Source: Gammaproteobacteria bacterium (GTDB lineage Bacteria; Pseudomonadota; Gammaproteobacteria; Pseudomonadales; Cellvibrionaceae). Taken from it: a DNA stretch of 53,664 nt. This document shows, piece by piece, positions 18,571 to 26,381 of the stretch. The translations under genes and the position numbers were made by a program. The stretch spans positions 1-53,664 of the forward strand of contig JAGKWY010000008.1 of NCBI GenBank assembly GCA_021151625.1, read 5' to 3'. Within the stretch, counting starts at the first letter, position 1. Every line of letters begins with the position of its first letter. The notes under the pieces were generated by a model, which saw only the letters and a program-made list of their open reading frames with translations, had not been told where the DNA came from and searched no databases.

Positions 18571-20379
18571 TTACACACTGTATTCAGCTTCGCGCAATAC
18601 CGCGAGAAATTCCTCGCCAAAACGTTTTAGTTTGCTGTCGCCCACGCCGGTAATAGTACGCAATTGTTCCGGGGTGAGCGGGCGGAATTCCAGCATTTCG
18701 CGCAGAGTTGCATCGTGAAAAATAACGTAGGGCGGTACGCCTTGCTCTTCAGCCAAACGCTTGCGACAGGCGCGCAATGCGCTCCACAGCGATTGATCCT
18801 GAGCATCAATCGCCTGTGATAAATTAGCGCGACGCGGTGAGCTGACGGCCAATTTAATCTCGCGGCGCAAATGGATTTTTTCTTCACCGCGCAAATAAGG
18901 CCGGCAGCTTTCATTTAACAGCAAGCCACCAAAACCATCGCTATTTACATCCAGCAAGCCGCGCGCAACCAGCTGGCGAATAATGGCTTTCCATTCATCC
19001 ACACTTAACTGTTTACCAATGCCGTAAGTGGACAGGGTGTGATGATTAAAGGAGAGGATTTTTTCATTGTTGCTGCCGCGCAATACATCAATCACATGGC
19101 CGGCACCAAAACGCTGGCCGGTGCGATACACGCAGGAGAGCGCCATTTGCACCGCTTCGGTGGCATCCCAGGTTTGCGGCGGCGTTAAACAGCAATCGCA
19201 GTTACCGCAGTTTTGCGCGAGATTATCGCCAAAGTAGCGTAACAAACTCTGACGGCGGCATGAGGTAATTTCACACAAGCCCAGCATCGCATTTAAACGC
19301 TGTTGTTCGTTGCGTTTGAATTCTTCACTGCCTTCACTTTGCGCCATCATCTGCCGCAGTTTTACCACATCCTCCAAACCGTAGAGCAATAAGGTTGTGG
19401 CAGCTTCGCCATCGCGCCCGGCACGGCCGGTTTCCTGGTAATAGGCTTCAATACTTTTGGGCAAATCCAGATGCGCAACAAAACGCACATCAGGTTTATC
19501 AATGCCCATACCAAAGGCGATAGTCGCCACCATAATGATATTGTCTTCGCGCAGGAATCGCTCCTGGTGCTGCTGGCGCATTTGCGCCGCAAGACCAGCA
19601 TGATAAGGAAGTGCAGTAAAGCCTTCGCTGCATAACCACTCGGCAATTTGCTCCACTTTATTGCGCGACATACAGTAAACAATGCCCGAGTTGCCCGCTT
19701 GTTCCTCGCGCAAAAAACGCATCAACTGGATTTTAGGATTATTTTTTTGTGCAATGCGGTATTGGATATTGGGGCGATCAAAACCACTGATAAATTGCTG
19801 CGCATTGTGCAACTGCAAACGCGCCACAATTTCATCGCGCGTGCGCAAATCAGCTGTGGCAGTTAAGGCAATGCGCGGTACCTGCGGAAATTCGCGGTGC
19901 AGCAATTCCAGTTTTAAATAATCGGAGCGGAAATCGTGCCCCCACTGCGACACACAGTGAGCCTCATCAATCGCAAACAGGGAAATTTTTAACGAGTGCA
20001 ATAATTCCAGCGTGCGCGGCTGAATCAAACGCTCGGGCGCAATATAAAGCAAATCGATTTCACCGCGCTGAAGGGCAGATTCAGTTTGCCACCACTCTTG
20101 TGATGACAAAGTCGAATTTAAAAAACCCGCCTTCACCCCCAACTCGCGCAGAGCACTCACCTGATCCTGCATCAGTGCGATCAGCGGTGAAATCACAATA
20201 CCTACACCTTCACGCACCAATGCAGGAATTTGATAACACAGGGATTTACCACCGCCAGTGGGCATTAGCACCAGCACATCGTCGCCGGCGACCAATGCCT
20301 CTATCACCGCCGCTTGCGGGCCGCGAAACTCATGGTAGCCAAAAGTGGAATTTAAAATTTGTAGAGGTGCTTTCATCAT
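18571..20379 (-). CDS. recQ: ATP-dependent DNA helicase RecQ
   Basis: A 602-residue full-length RecQ. Walker A MPTGGGKSLCYQIPAL, DEAH box FAIDEAHCVSQWGHDFR, motif VI QETGRAGRDG, an RQC zinc site (CEITSCRRQ, NCGNCDCC) and a C-terminal HRDC domain (WSALRACRKRLAEEQGVPPY) are all present. It unwinds DNA 3'-5' in recombination and fork repair. The start overlaps the hipA stop by one base (TAATG), so recQ is the third gene of a hipB-hipA-recQ operon; a second ATG follows at once. Confidence 0.95.
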   Translation of the reverse strand: MMKAPLQILNSTFGYHEFRGPQAAVIEALVAGDDVLVLMPTGGGKSLCYQIPALVREGVGIVISPLIALMQDQVSALRELGVKAGFLNSTLSSQEWWQTESALQRGEIDLLYIAPERLIQPRTLELLHSLKISLFAIDEAHCVSQWGHDFRSDYLKLELLHREFPQVPRIALTATADLRTRDEIVARLQLHNAQQFISGFDRPNIQYRIAQKNNPKIQLMRFLREEQAGNSGIVYCMSRNKVEQIAEWLCSEGFTALPYHAGLAAQMRQQHQERFLREDNIIMVATIAFGMGIDKPDVRFVAHLDLPKSIEAYYQETGRAGRDGEAATTLLLYGLEDVVKLRQMMAQSEGSEEFKRNEQQRLNAMLGLCEITSCRRQSLLRYFGDNLAQNCGNCDCCLTPPQTWDATEAVQMALSCVYRTGQRFGAGHVIDVLRGSNNEKILSFNHHTLSTYGIGKQLSVDEWKAIIRQLVARGLLDVNSDGFGGLLLNESCRPYLRGEEKIHLRREIKLAVSSPRRANLSQAIDAQDQSLWSALRACRKRLAEEQGVPPYVIFHDATLREMLEFRPLTPEQLRTITGVGDSKLKRFGEEFLAVLREAEYSV

Positions 20380-21599
20380 TATGCAATCCTTTGCGTTACC
20401 AGTTTTCCAAGCGCATCACCCACTGCTTCGAATTGCGGATGGCGTTGAATCAATGCCGACAGAGTATTCATACTGATTGCACAAGCCTGTTCAACTTCAT
20501 CCATTGCTTGATCAATTTGCTTGCCGTTCAAACGACAGTGGATTCTGGCAAACTTTTCCAAAACTTTCCATTTGGGCCAGCGTTTACTCCCGGTAAGGCT
20601 CAGGGCCATAGTGTCCTGCGGTAAATAAGCGGTGGTATTAACCAGATCATAAACAGGCGCAAGACGTCGCTGTGTCGCTGGAATTTCCCCTGCGCGGTAA
20701 TGATGCAAATTTTCATAGAGCACACCAAAGTTTTTTAAATGTGCATCGCCATTGCGTAGCGTGATATTAACCAGTGTCAATTTAAAAAAATCAAACAAGG
20801 CCTGTTGCAATAACTCCGGTGAAATATAGCTCACCAAAGTATTCACACAAGACTCCAGACTTGCATCGTATTTTTGTTGTGTCATTTTACCTTGCAGCAC
20901 ACATAAATCTTCAAAGCCCAAGGGCTCATTATTGGCATCAACATCGAAGCGTTCACTAACCAATAATTTGCTGTTGTCACTGAGAAAAAAATCGGACGTA
21001 GTTAAACTTGCGTTGCGCGCCAGAGTTAAACAAAAAAATTCATTGCAGGCCAATTCCGGATACTCAGGCCCCCAACTTTTTACAATGTATTTTTTTAAGG
21101 GCAGGGTAACTTTATCGGTTAATACCGGAGCGCTTGCATCGGGCGCCATATCCAGCAAAAATTTCGGTTGCACACCGGCAACACCGGAATGGAGTGCATA
21201 GCGTTCAAATAATTGCTGAAACAATTCCGCGTGATCGCTGGTTAATAACTCGTTGAGCGAAGGTGAGGCAAGCGGGTTTTCGGGGAGCGAAGAATCCACC
21301 GGGGTATAACGCACGCGACCAATTTGATGATTGCCGAGCAGGGCAAGGTAATTTAAATCATCGCTGCCGAATTGTTTGGCCGCATAGCGCTCAATGGCTT
21401 GGCGTAAATAGCCCTCGGGCATATTCATTTGAAACACTGGGTGCAGTCCCTGCTCATAAAGATAGGTTTCTACCCTTAGGGGCATGGTGAGCGAAAGTGC
21501 TTCGCTGGCATCCAGCTGATAGGTAAAACCATGGCGCCGCTGCGCCCTGGTCAGGCGCCCTGCACGCTGCCGGCTCAGCCACACATCCAACTCATTCAT
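20379..21599 (-). CDS. hipA: HipA-family serine/threonine kinase toxin
   Basis: A 406-residue HipA-like kinase: GVQPKFLLDM (P-loop-like), ATP-lysine in YIVKSWGPEYPELACNEFF, catalytic loop NGDAHLKNFGVL and metal-binding aspartate in LAPVYDLVNT. Family toxins such as E. coli HipA phosphorylate GltX and induce dormancy. The start overlaps the upstream hipB antitoxin gene by 8 bp, the usual toxin-antitoxin arrangement. The stop overlaps the recQ start. The N-terminal HipA-N subdomain is present (YTPVDSS, ASPSL). Confidence 0.93.
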   Translation of the reverse strand: MNELDVWLSRQRAGRLTRAQRRHGFTYQLDASEALSLTMPLRVETYLYEQGLHPVFQMNMPEGYLRQAIERYAAKQFGSDDLNYLALLGNHQIGRVRYTPVDSSLPENPLASPSLNELLTSDHAELFQQLFERYALHSGVAGVQPKFLLDMAPDASAPVLTDKVTLPLKKYIVKSWGPEYPELACNEFFCLTLARNASLTTSDFFLSDNSKLLVSERFDVDANNEPLGFEDLCVLQGKMTQQKYDASLESCVNTLVSYISPELLQQALFDFFKLTLVNITLRNGDAHLKNFGVLYENLHHYRAGEIPATQRRLAPVYDLVNTTAYLPQDTMALSLTGSKRWPKWKVLEKFARIHCRLNGKQIDQAMDEVEQACAISMNTLSALIQRHPQFEAVGDALGKLVTQRIA

Positions 21600-21858
21600 G
21601 TGCTTCGCCTTGCGTTTGTGCCGCTAATAAATCGTCCAGGGTCGGCAAGCCCGCATTGGCAACCAGTAGTTTCTTACCCAGGAGCTCCAGTACTCGTTGC
21701 ACCTTGCGAATCCCTATATCCGTATAGTCATTGCGCTCCAGCATGCCCAGGGTGGTGCGGTCCAATCCTGCCATTTCTGCCAGTTGTGACTGGCTCCACC
21801 CGCGCTGCTTGCGCAGTGTTTTGACGACAAAACCCAGCTGTTCGAAGGAATCTGACAT
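21592..21858 (-). CDS. hipB: HipB-family Xre antitoxin/repressor
   Basis: An 88-residue HTH protein: QLGFVVKTLRKQRGWSQSQL, then MAGLDRTTLGMLERNDYTDIGI, a standard Xre helix-turn-helix, followed by a C-terminal strand region. It should bind HipA and repress the operon at the two inverted repeats just upstream. It is the first gene of hipB-hipA-recQ. Confidence 0.92.
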   Translation of the reverse strand: MSDSFEQLGFVVKTLRKQRGWSQSQLAEMAGLDRTTLGMLERNDYTDIGIRKVQRVLELLGKKLLVANAGLPTLDDLLAAQTQGEAHE

Positions 21859-21885
21859 AGAGCACTAGCAGAATAGATGTTTATT

Positions 21886-21905
21886 ATGATGAATATAATC
21901 ATCAT
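21886..21905. promoter_or_regulatory. HipB-type operator 1, over the -10 region
   Basis: A 20-bp near-palindrome: ATGATGAATA/TAATCATCAT, 9 of 10 bp matched. It covers the predicted -10 hexamer TATATT (minus strand, 21892-21897), which lies 17 bp from -35 TTGATT (21915-21920). Its centre is 40 bp from that of operator 2. Confidence 0.65.
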
Positions 21906-21926
21906 AAACTAATAAATCAAATAAAA

Positions 21927-21944
21927 TGATGGATATATTCATCA
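21927..21944. promoter_or_regulatory. HipB-type operator 2, upstream of -35
   Basis: An 18-bp near-palindrome: TGATGGATA/TATTCATCA, 8 of 9 bp matched and the same half-site as operator 1 (TGATGA). It ends 6 bp upstream of the -35 hexamer. Two sites spaced about four helical turns suit co-operative HipB binding. Confidence 0.6.
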
Positions 21945-22173
21945 AAAAACCTTGATATCCAAACCAGTAGCTACGCAAAAAGCACAGCGTATTCAGCCTG
22001 CCGCGCTAAACTATGAAAAATGGCAAACCAGCAAAAGCGTCGGAATATCTTACAAGAATGCTTTTTATAGATAAAACATATAGATAGATATCAAGGTGTT
22101 ACAAACTTGGCGTCAAAATTGCCTTTTATTTGAGCGAGATCTCGTTAAACCACTCATGGACTTTGTAATCACT

Positions 22174-22791
22174 ATGAACAAGCAACAAATTATCAGCCTG
22201 ATCGGTGCCAGTTTATTCAGCCTTGGCGCCAACGCTACCCTGATTTTCCAGGACAACTTTGACTCTGAAGCGGGCGCTGTTGGCAACTCCACCCTGAACT
22301 ACACCGGCTTCAGCAACTGGACAGTTTCTGATGGCACCGTGGACGTAGTGTCTAACGGCGGCTGGGGCATTAGCTGTGCGGGCGGCAGCGGAAAATGCGT
22401 TGATTTGGACGGCTCTACTGGCAACGCCGGTATATTGAGCAGCAATCTGCTGTCACTGGGCGCGGGTAGCTACACCCTGAGCTTCGATATTTCCGGCAAT
22501 CAGCGTGGCGCAAGTGCAGACTCATTACTGGTAACCCTGGGTGGCTTCTTCAACCAGTCATATCTGTTGGCCGCATCAAACCCCTGGACAACCATCAGTT
22601 ACAACTTCACCGTCAGCAGTAACACCTCCAACTATCTGGTGTTCAGCCATGCGGGTGGCGATAACATCGGCATCATGCTCGACAACGTATCCCTGAGCAA
22701 AACCAGTGATGTTCCAGAGCCAGGCTCATTGGCACTGCTCGGACTGAGCTTGCTGGGTTTAGGCCTGGTGCGTCGTCAAGCGAAGAAATAA
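22174..22791 (+). CDS. Exported PEP-CTERM protein
   Basis: A 205-residue exported protein: signal peptide MNKQQIISLIGASLFSLGANA, a Ser/Thr/Gly/Asn-rich beta domain (WTVSDGTVDVVSNGG, LDNVSLSKTS), then the sorting tail VPEPGSLALLGLSLLGLGLV followed by RR. This tail is the exosortase (EpsH) recognition signal: PEP motif, membrane helix, basic end. The start at 22174 puts the signal peptide first; longer in-frame starts exist. The middle resembles carbohydrate-binding or choice-of-anchor jelly rolls. No exosortase is present in the window, so it must be elsewhere. Confidence 0.88.
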   Translation: MNKQQIISLIGASLFSLGANATLIFQDNFDSEAGAVGNSTLNYTGFSNWTVSDGTVDVVSNGGWGISCAGGSGKCVDLDGSTGNAGILSSNLLSLGAGSYTLSFDISGNQRGASADSLLVTLGGFFNQSYLLAASNPWTTISYNFTVSSNTSNYLVFSHAGGDNIGIMLDNVSLSKTSDVPEPGSLALLGLSLLGLGLVRRQAKK

Positions 22792-22814
22792 TTTCGCTCT
22801 CGGATGTAAAAAAA

Positions 22815-22840
22815 ACGGCTCCTTCTGGAGCCGTTTTTTT
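22815..22840. terminator. Strong bidirectional intrinsic terminator
   Basis: ACGGCTCC (22815-22822) and GGAGCCGT (22827-22834) form a perfect 8-bp stem with loop TTCT, flanked by A-run and T-run. It serves the PEP-CTERM gene and, read in reverse, the convergent esterase gene. Confidence 0.9.
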
Positions 22841-22919
22841 ATGTCGATGGGTAAGTGGGTAGAAAAGGTGCGGCCTGAAAATTCAAAAGCCGCACCTTGG
22901 AAACCTGAAAGCGGGTTGG

Positions 22920-23936
22920 CTAGTCTTTCAGGGTTTTACGCAAAAACACGATAATGTCATTTACTGGCTCAACCGCATCCTTATCAAAGCAGCTGTTTGC
23001 CCAGTTACAGCCGTTATCCAGATATGCATGGTTTTTACCCGGATAAACTTTGTATTCCACCGGTTGCTTGCCCGCCGTTAATAAATCCACATAGGCTTGC
23101 GCTGCTTCTGGCGGTGTAGTTTTATCCAGGCTGCCCACATGTACAAATTGCGGCGGTAACGGATACTCACTGGACTTCGGCACAAAATAAATAGGCGACA
23201 CCGCTTGGTAGTAATCCACATTATCTTTCACATTAATTTTATTGCCGAACAAACCGCGCGCCTCGGCCTTGCCGAATTTCCAAAACATATTTCCCGCTGT
23301 TTCAAAACCGCCTTGCGCCGCTTTGTACAAATCAAACGCGCCGTAGCTCACCACTGCCGCCTGCACTTTTAAACCATCTTCTTTGGCCACTTGCTCGGCC
23401 GTTTTTCCCGCCGGTAAATAACTGGGTTTAAAGCCGAGGCTGGGGCCGGCAAAACCATCACTTTCCAGCTGGCGGCCGCGCGTGAGGATCATGGTGGTGA
23501 GATGACCACCAGCGCTATCACCAGTAATTGCCACACGCGTTGGATCGCCCTGGTATTCAGCGATATGGTCTTTCACCCACAACAATCCACCAAAGACATC
23601 TTCGATAATTTGATTCATGGTGACTGTGTTGTTTTGATCGACCAGCAAGCGGTAATTCATATTCGCGACCACCATATCGCCATCGCGCGCAATTTTGCTC
23701 GAGAGGTCATTCATGATCGAATTGTTATTCACCAGCCAGCCACCGCCGTGGTAAATCACCAGTACCGGGTAGGATTTTTTTCCGCTTTGCGGAACGTAGA
23801 TATCGAGTGTGAGGGGAAAATTATCCGGCTTGGCAAATTCAATCGCCTTATGGATTTTCACTTCAGCAGCACTCGCCGCCAGGCTAAAAATCCCCGCACA
23901 TAGCATTACAAATAATTTAATCGAGCTGCGCATCAT
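22920..23936 (-). CDS. Exported alpha/beta hydrolase (esterase/lipase family)
   Basis: A 338-residue hydrolase of the hormone-sensitive lipase/BD-FAE-like type. The signal peptide is MMRSSIKLFVMLCAGIFSLA ending ASAA. The oxyanion motif is HGGGW (63-67), the nucleophile S141 in GDSAGGH, the acid in GSLDKTTPPE and the histidine in GKNHAYLDNG. Paired cysteines near the end (NGCNWANSCFD) probably form a disulfide. The enzyme is periplasmic or secreted and may remove acetyl or aryl esters from plant polysaccharides; that is inferred. GAGAGG lies just before the start. Confidence 0.87.
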   Translation of the reverse strand: MMRSSIKLFVMLCAGIFSLAASAAEVKIHKAIEFAKPDNFPLTLDIYVPQSGKKSYPVLVIYHGGGWLVNNNSIMNDLSSKIARDGDMVVANMNYRLLVDQNNTVTMNQIIEDVFGGLLWVKDHIAEYQGDPTRVAITGDSAGGHLTTMILTRGRQLESDGFAGPSLGFKPSYLPAGKTAEQVAKEDGLKVQAAVVSYGAFDLYKAAQGGFETAGNMFWKFGKAEARGLFGNKINVKDNVDYYQAVSPIYFVPKSSEYPLPPQFVHVGSLDKTTPPEAAQAYVDLLTAGKQPVEYKVYPGKNHAYLDNGCNWANSCFDKDAVEPVNDIIVFLRKTLKD

Positions 23937-24038
23937 TACCTCTCACAGTTATCTTGTTATTGAGCGGTAAGAATAGCCACGCACTGGCGAAAGAGAAAAG
24001 TGATAAGAGTCAACAATTCATCATCCCTGATGTCATAT

Positions 24039-24461
24039 TTACCAATCTTGATGTTGATGCTGCTGACGCTGGTCCAGTCGCTGGTTGCGCCTGTCGAGTT
24101 CGCGATTTTGTTCATCGTAAAATCGATTAATACGATCGCGTTCGCGGTTGAGCCTGTCGCGCTCGCGATTTAACTCATCGCGCTTCTGGTTGGCAGCACG
24201 CGATATTTCCTGGTGATCACTGTGCTGTTGATGCTGGCGATTTTGCCAGCGATCAATCTCGCGATTCTCTTCATCCAGGTCGCGCATCATTGCATCAAAT
24301 TCGCGGTGCCGCTGCTCGCGCTCGCGATTAAGTTGTTCGCGGTCATACTGGATTTCCCGGCGGTCATCATCCGCCCAGTGACGCTCACGCGCTTGCACGG
24401 AAACCACTTGTAACAAACTCACTACCAATAAACTGCCGAATACCAAAATCGATTTTTTCAT
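24039..24461 (-). CDS. Exported, highly charged Arg/Glu/Asn-rich repeat protein
   Basis: A 140-residue protein of unknown function. After a signal peptide (MKKSILVFGSLLVVSLLQVV, cleavage near SVQA) the mature part is almost wholly charged, with repeats of the type NRERD/LNRERDR and INRFYDEQNRELDR. It should form one long alpha helix or coiled coil, with a His/Gln tail (QHQHQDW). GGAG lies upstream of the ATG at 24461; the longer frame to 24590 has no signal peptide. It could be a periplasmic chaperone-like or ion-binding protein, but no family is recognised. Confidence 0.72.
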   Translation of the reverse strand: MKKSILVFGSLLVVSLLQVVSVQARERHWADDDRREIQYDREQLNREREQRHREFDAMMRDLDEENREIDRWQNRQHQQHSDHQEISRAANQKRDELNRERDRLNRERDRINRFYDEQNRELDRRNQRLDQRQQHQHQDW

Positions 24462-24577
24462 GTTTATTCTCCGCTGCTTTTTCGCGCAGGCTAGGGCGCC
24501 GGGGCTGAATAACAACTGAAAAAAATAGCCGCAATAAGCCCAATGCCAGCCAGTTAACACTTTTAATCTCTCCCAAT

Positions 24578-24600
24578 CCCTCTTTACCAAAGAGAGGGGG
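24578..24600. repeat. Imperfect hairpin, REP-like
   Basis: CTCTTT pairs with AAAGAG across ACC, in a run of pyrimidine-rich then purine-rich sequence, between the charged-protein gene and the ArsR gene. Such stem-loops recur in intergenic DNA of many proteobacteria, but no second copy was seen in this window. Confidence 0.35.
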
Positions 24601-24664
24601 AATAGAGGAGGGGAAAAGAGGGAAAGCGTAACGCTGTGAAAAACCCGACAAAACCTTTATATTT

Positions 24665-24715
24665 AACCAAATGGTTGACAATAGATTATTTCAGGAGAAT
24701 ACTTAACCACATGGT
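24665..24715 (+). promoter_or_regulatory. ArsR promoter with two ACCA-N2-TGGT operators
   Basis: AACCA-AA-TGGTT (24665-24676) overlaps a perfect -35 TTGACA (24675-24680); 17 bp later is a -10 AATACT (24698-24703). ACCA-CA-TGGT (24706-24715) overlaps the start codon. The two centres are 40 bp apart. The layout suits ArsR autorepression. Confidence 0.6.
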
Positions 24716-25115
24716 AAACAATCAAAGCGAACAACTGGATGCCGTCTTCCACGCCCTGGCCGACCCAACACGGCGAGCAATGATCGCGCGGCTGGCGCAA
24801 GCGCCCTGCGGTATCACCGAACTGGCGGCGCCCTTTGCGATGACACTCGCCGCCATTTCCAAGCACATCAAGGTGTTGGAAGGCGCGGGGCTGGTAGTGC
24901 GCAATATCCAGGGCCGCAATCACACCTGCCAGCTGGATACCAAACCCATGCTCGGTGGTATTGAATGGTTGCGCCACTACGAACAATTCTGGAATCAACG
25001 ACTGGATGCCCTGACTGCGGCGCTGCTTGCCGACGAGCAGGCTAGCCACAAACAACCGATCGACCAACCACTTGCCGATACACCACCGGCAGAGGGTCAG
25101 GCAAACAGCAATTAA
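24711..25115 (+). CDS. ArsR-family transcriptional regulator
   Basis: A 134-residue winged-helix repressor: ALADPTRRAMIARLAQAPCGITELA, then AAISKHIKVLEGAGLVVRNIQGR, the typical ArsR HTH and wing. The metal-site cysteines of ArsR/SmtB are absent (a lone Cys in APCGITEL). It belongs to the subfamily that is paired with SRPBCC (AHSA1) genes, as here 80 bp downstream. The ATG at 24711 overlaps an operator-like repeat, and the promoter predicts transcription starting at or next to the ATG. Confidence 0.88.
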   Translation: MVNNQSEQLDAVFHALADPTRRAMIARLAQAPCGITELAAPFAMTLAAISKHIKVLEGAGLVVRNIQGRNHTCQLDTKPMLGGIEWLRHYEQFWNQRLDALTAALLADEQASHKQPIDQPLADTPPAEGQANSN

Positions 25116-25195
25116 CCCGGGGCGACTACACCTGTTGAGTCAACCCATCACCCATCTTGGCCGCACACAAGCCAAGCAGCTAAAGGAGATTGACC

Positions 25196-25747
25196 ATGAA
25201 TGACTATGGTGTATTGACCGCCCCGGACACCCTGCGTTTAGAGCGCTTACTGCCCGGCCCGATTGAGCGTGTCTGGCAGTACCTGACTGAATCCGACAAG
25301 CGTGCCAAATGGCTCGCGGTTGGCAATGTTGAGCAATGTGTGGGAGGGAAAGTGGATCACACCTTCCGCAATTCCGAACTCAGCCCGGAACACGACATAC
25401 CTCCACCCAAATACTCCCAGTGCGCAGGCGATGTGCCCATGGTGGGCAAAGTCACCGCCTGGGAGCCATTGCGCCTGCTCAGCTATATCTGGAACGAGGG
25501 CTCAGGGGCAGAATCTGAGGTCAGCTTTGAACTGGCGGAGCAACTTCACGGCGACCAAAAGGGACAAGTCAAATTGATCGTCACCCATCGCCTGCTTACC
25601 AACCCTGATGAACGCCTCAGCGTTGCCGGTGGCTGGCACACTCACCTCAATATCCTGCGCGATATCCTGGAAGGCAAAACACCGCAAGGCTTCTGGCGCG
25701 TGCACACCCAACTGGAGCAGGAATACACCCGGCGTTTGGCGGGCTAA
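25196..25747 (+). CDS. SRPBCC/AHSA1-family protein
   Basis: A 183-residue START/Bet-v-1-like fold protein: LRLERLLPGPIERVWQYLTE at the start, then GGKVDHTFRN, VTAWEPLRLLSYIWN and the helix HTHLNILRDILEGKTPQGFW. This AHSA1-like group binds hydrophobic ligands in a cavity and is almost always co-transcribed with an ArsR gene. The ATG at 25196 has AGGAG 7 nt upstream; a TTG two codons earlier is rejected. Ligand and pathway are unknown. Confidence 0.88.
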   Translation: MNDYGVLTAPDTLRLERLLPGPIERVWQYLTESDKRAKWLAVGNVEQCVGGKVDHTFRNSELSPEHDIPPPKYSQCAGDVPMVGKVTAWEPLRLLSYIWNEGSGAESEVSFELAEQLHGDQKGQVKLIVTHRLLTNPDERLSVAGGWHTHLNILRDILEGKTPQGFWRVHTQLEQEYTRRLAG

Positions 25748-25837
25748 GTCAGAACACAAATCCCCGAGCTGTTTAAAGTCACGTAGTTCTTTAAGGTCAC
25801 GTAACAATAAAAGTTGCATAATTCGATTCGCGGGATT

Positions 25838-25874
25838 AATCTTTCACGTAACAAATTTAGTTACGTGAAAGATT
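25838..25874. promoter_or_regulatory. Perfect 15-bp inverted repeat before the Rrf2 gene
   Basis: AATCTTTCACGTAAC (25838-25852) and its exact complement (25860-25874) flank 7 nt, the second arm ending at the ATG. Half-sites TCACGTA recur upstream at 25779 and 25797 (TCACGTAAC). It is the likely operator of the Rrf2 regulator. Confidence 0.8.
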
Positions 25875-26372
25875 ATGAAACGCGATTCCAGACTCTCGGG
25901 CGTGCTCCACGTCCTCCTGCATATGGCGGAAGCCGATGTCCCCATGACTTCGGATGCGCTCGCCAAAATGATGAAAACCAATCCGGTAGTCATTCGCCGG
26001 GTACTGGCGGGCCTGCGCGAGCATCAATTGGTCTGCTCGGAAAAAGGCCATGGCGGTGGCTGGAAACTCTGTCGCGCGCTGAACACAATCACCCTCTACG
26101 ATATTTACCAGGCGCTGGACCAACCCACCCTGCTTGCCATGGGCAACCGCACCGAATCGCCCGGATGTCTGGTGGAAGAAGCGGTCAATCACTCGCTCAA
26201 CCACGCCTTCCAGCAAGCCGAAAATTTGCTGCTGGAAAAATTTCGCGCCGTCACCCTCGCGCAGCTCAGTGCCGATTTCCACCAGCGCATGCAAGCGCGC
26301 GGCTTCTCCGGTACCCACGCGCATTCCATTTTTCCCGACGCTGATTCGATAACTTCTGTTGATAAGGAATAA
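25875..26372 (+). CDS. Rrf2-family transcriptional regulator
   Basis: A 165-residue Rrf2-type regulator (YwnA-like): winged HTH SGVLHVLLHMAEADVPMTSD, VVIRRVLAGLREHQLVCSEK, GHGGGW wing. It has single cysteines (VCSEK, LCRAL, GCLVEE) and lacks the clustered triad of Fe-S Rrf2 proteins such as IscR and NsrR. It is followed 9 bp later by the thioredoxin-reductase-like gene, so the two form an operon; the perfect inverted repeat at its start codon suggests autorepression. The signal could be a redox or electrophile one. Confidence 0.85.
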   Translation: MKRDSRLSGVLHVLLHMAEADVPMTSDALAKMMKTNPVVIRRVLAGLREHQLVCSEKGHGGGWKLCRALNTITLYDIYQALDQPTLLAMGNRTESPGCLVEEAVNHSLNHAFQQAENLLLEKFRAVTLAQLSADFHQRMQARGFSGTHAHSIFPDADSITSVDKE

Positions 26373-26381
26373 GGTGAGTTT

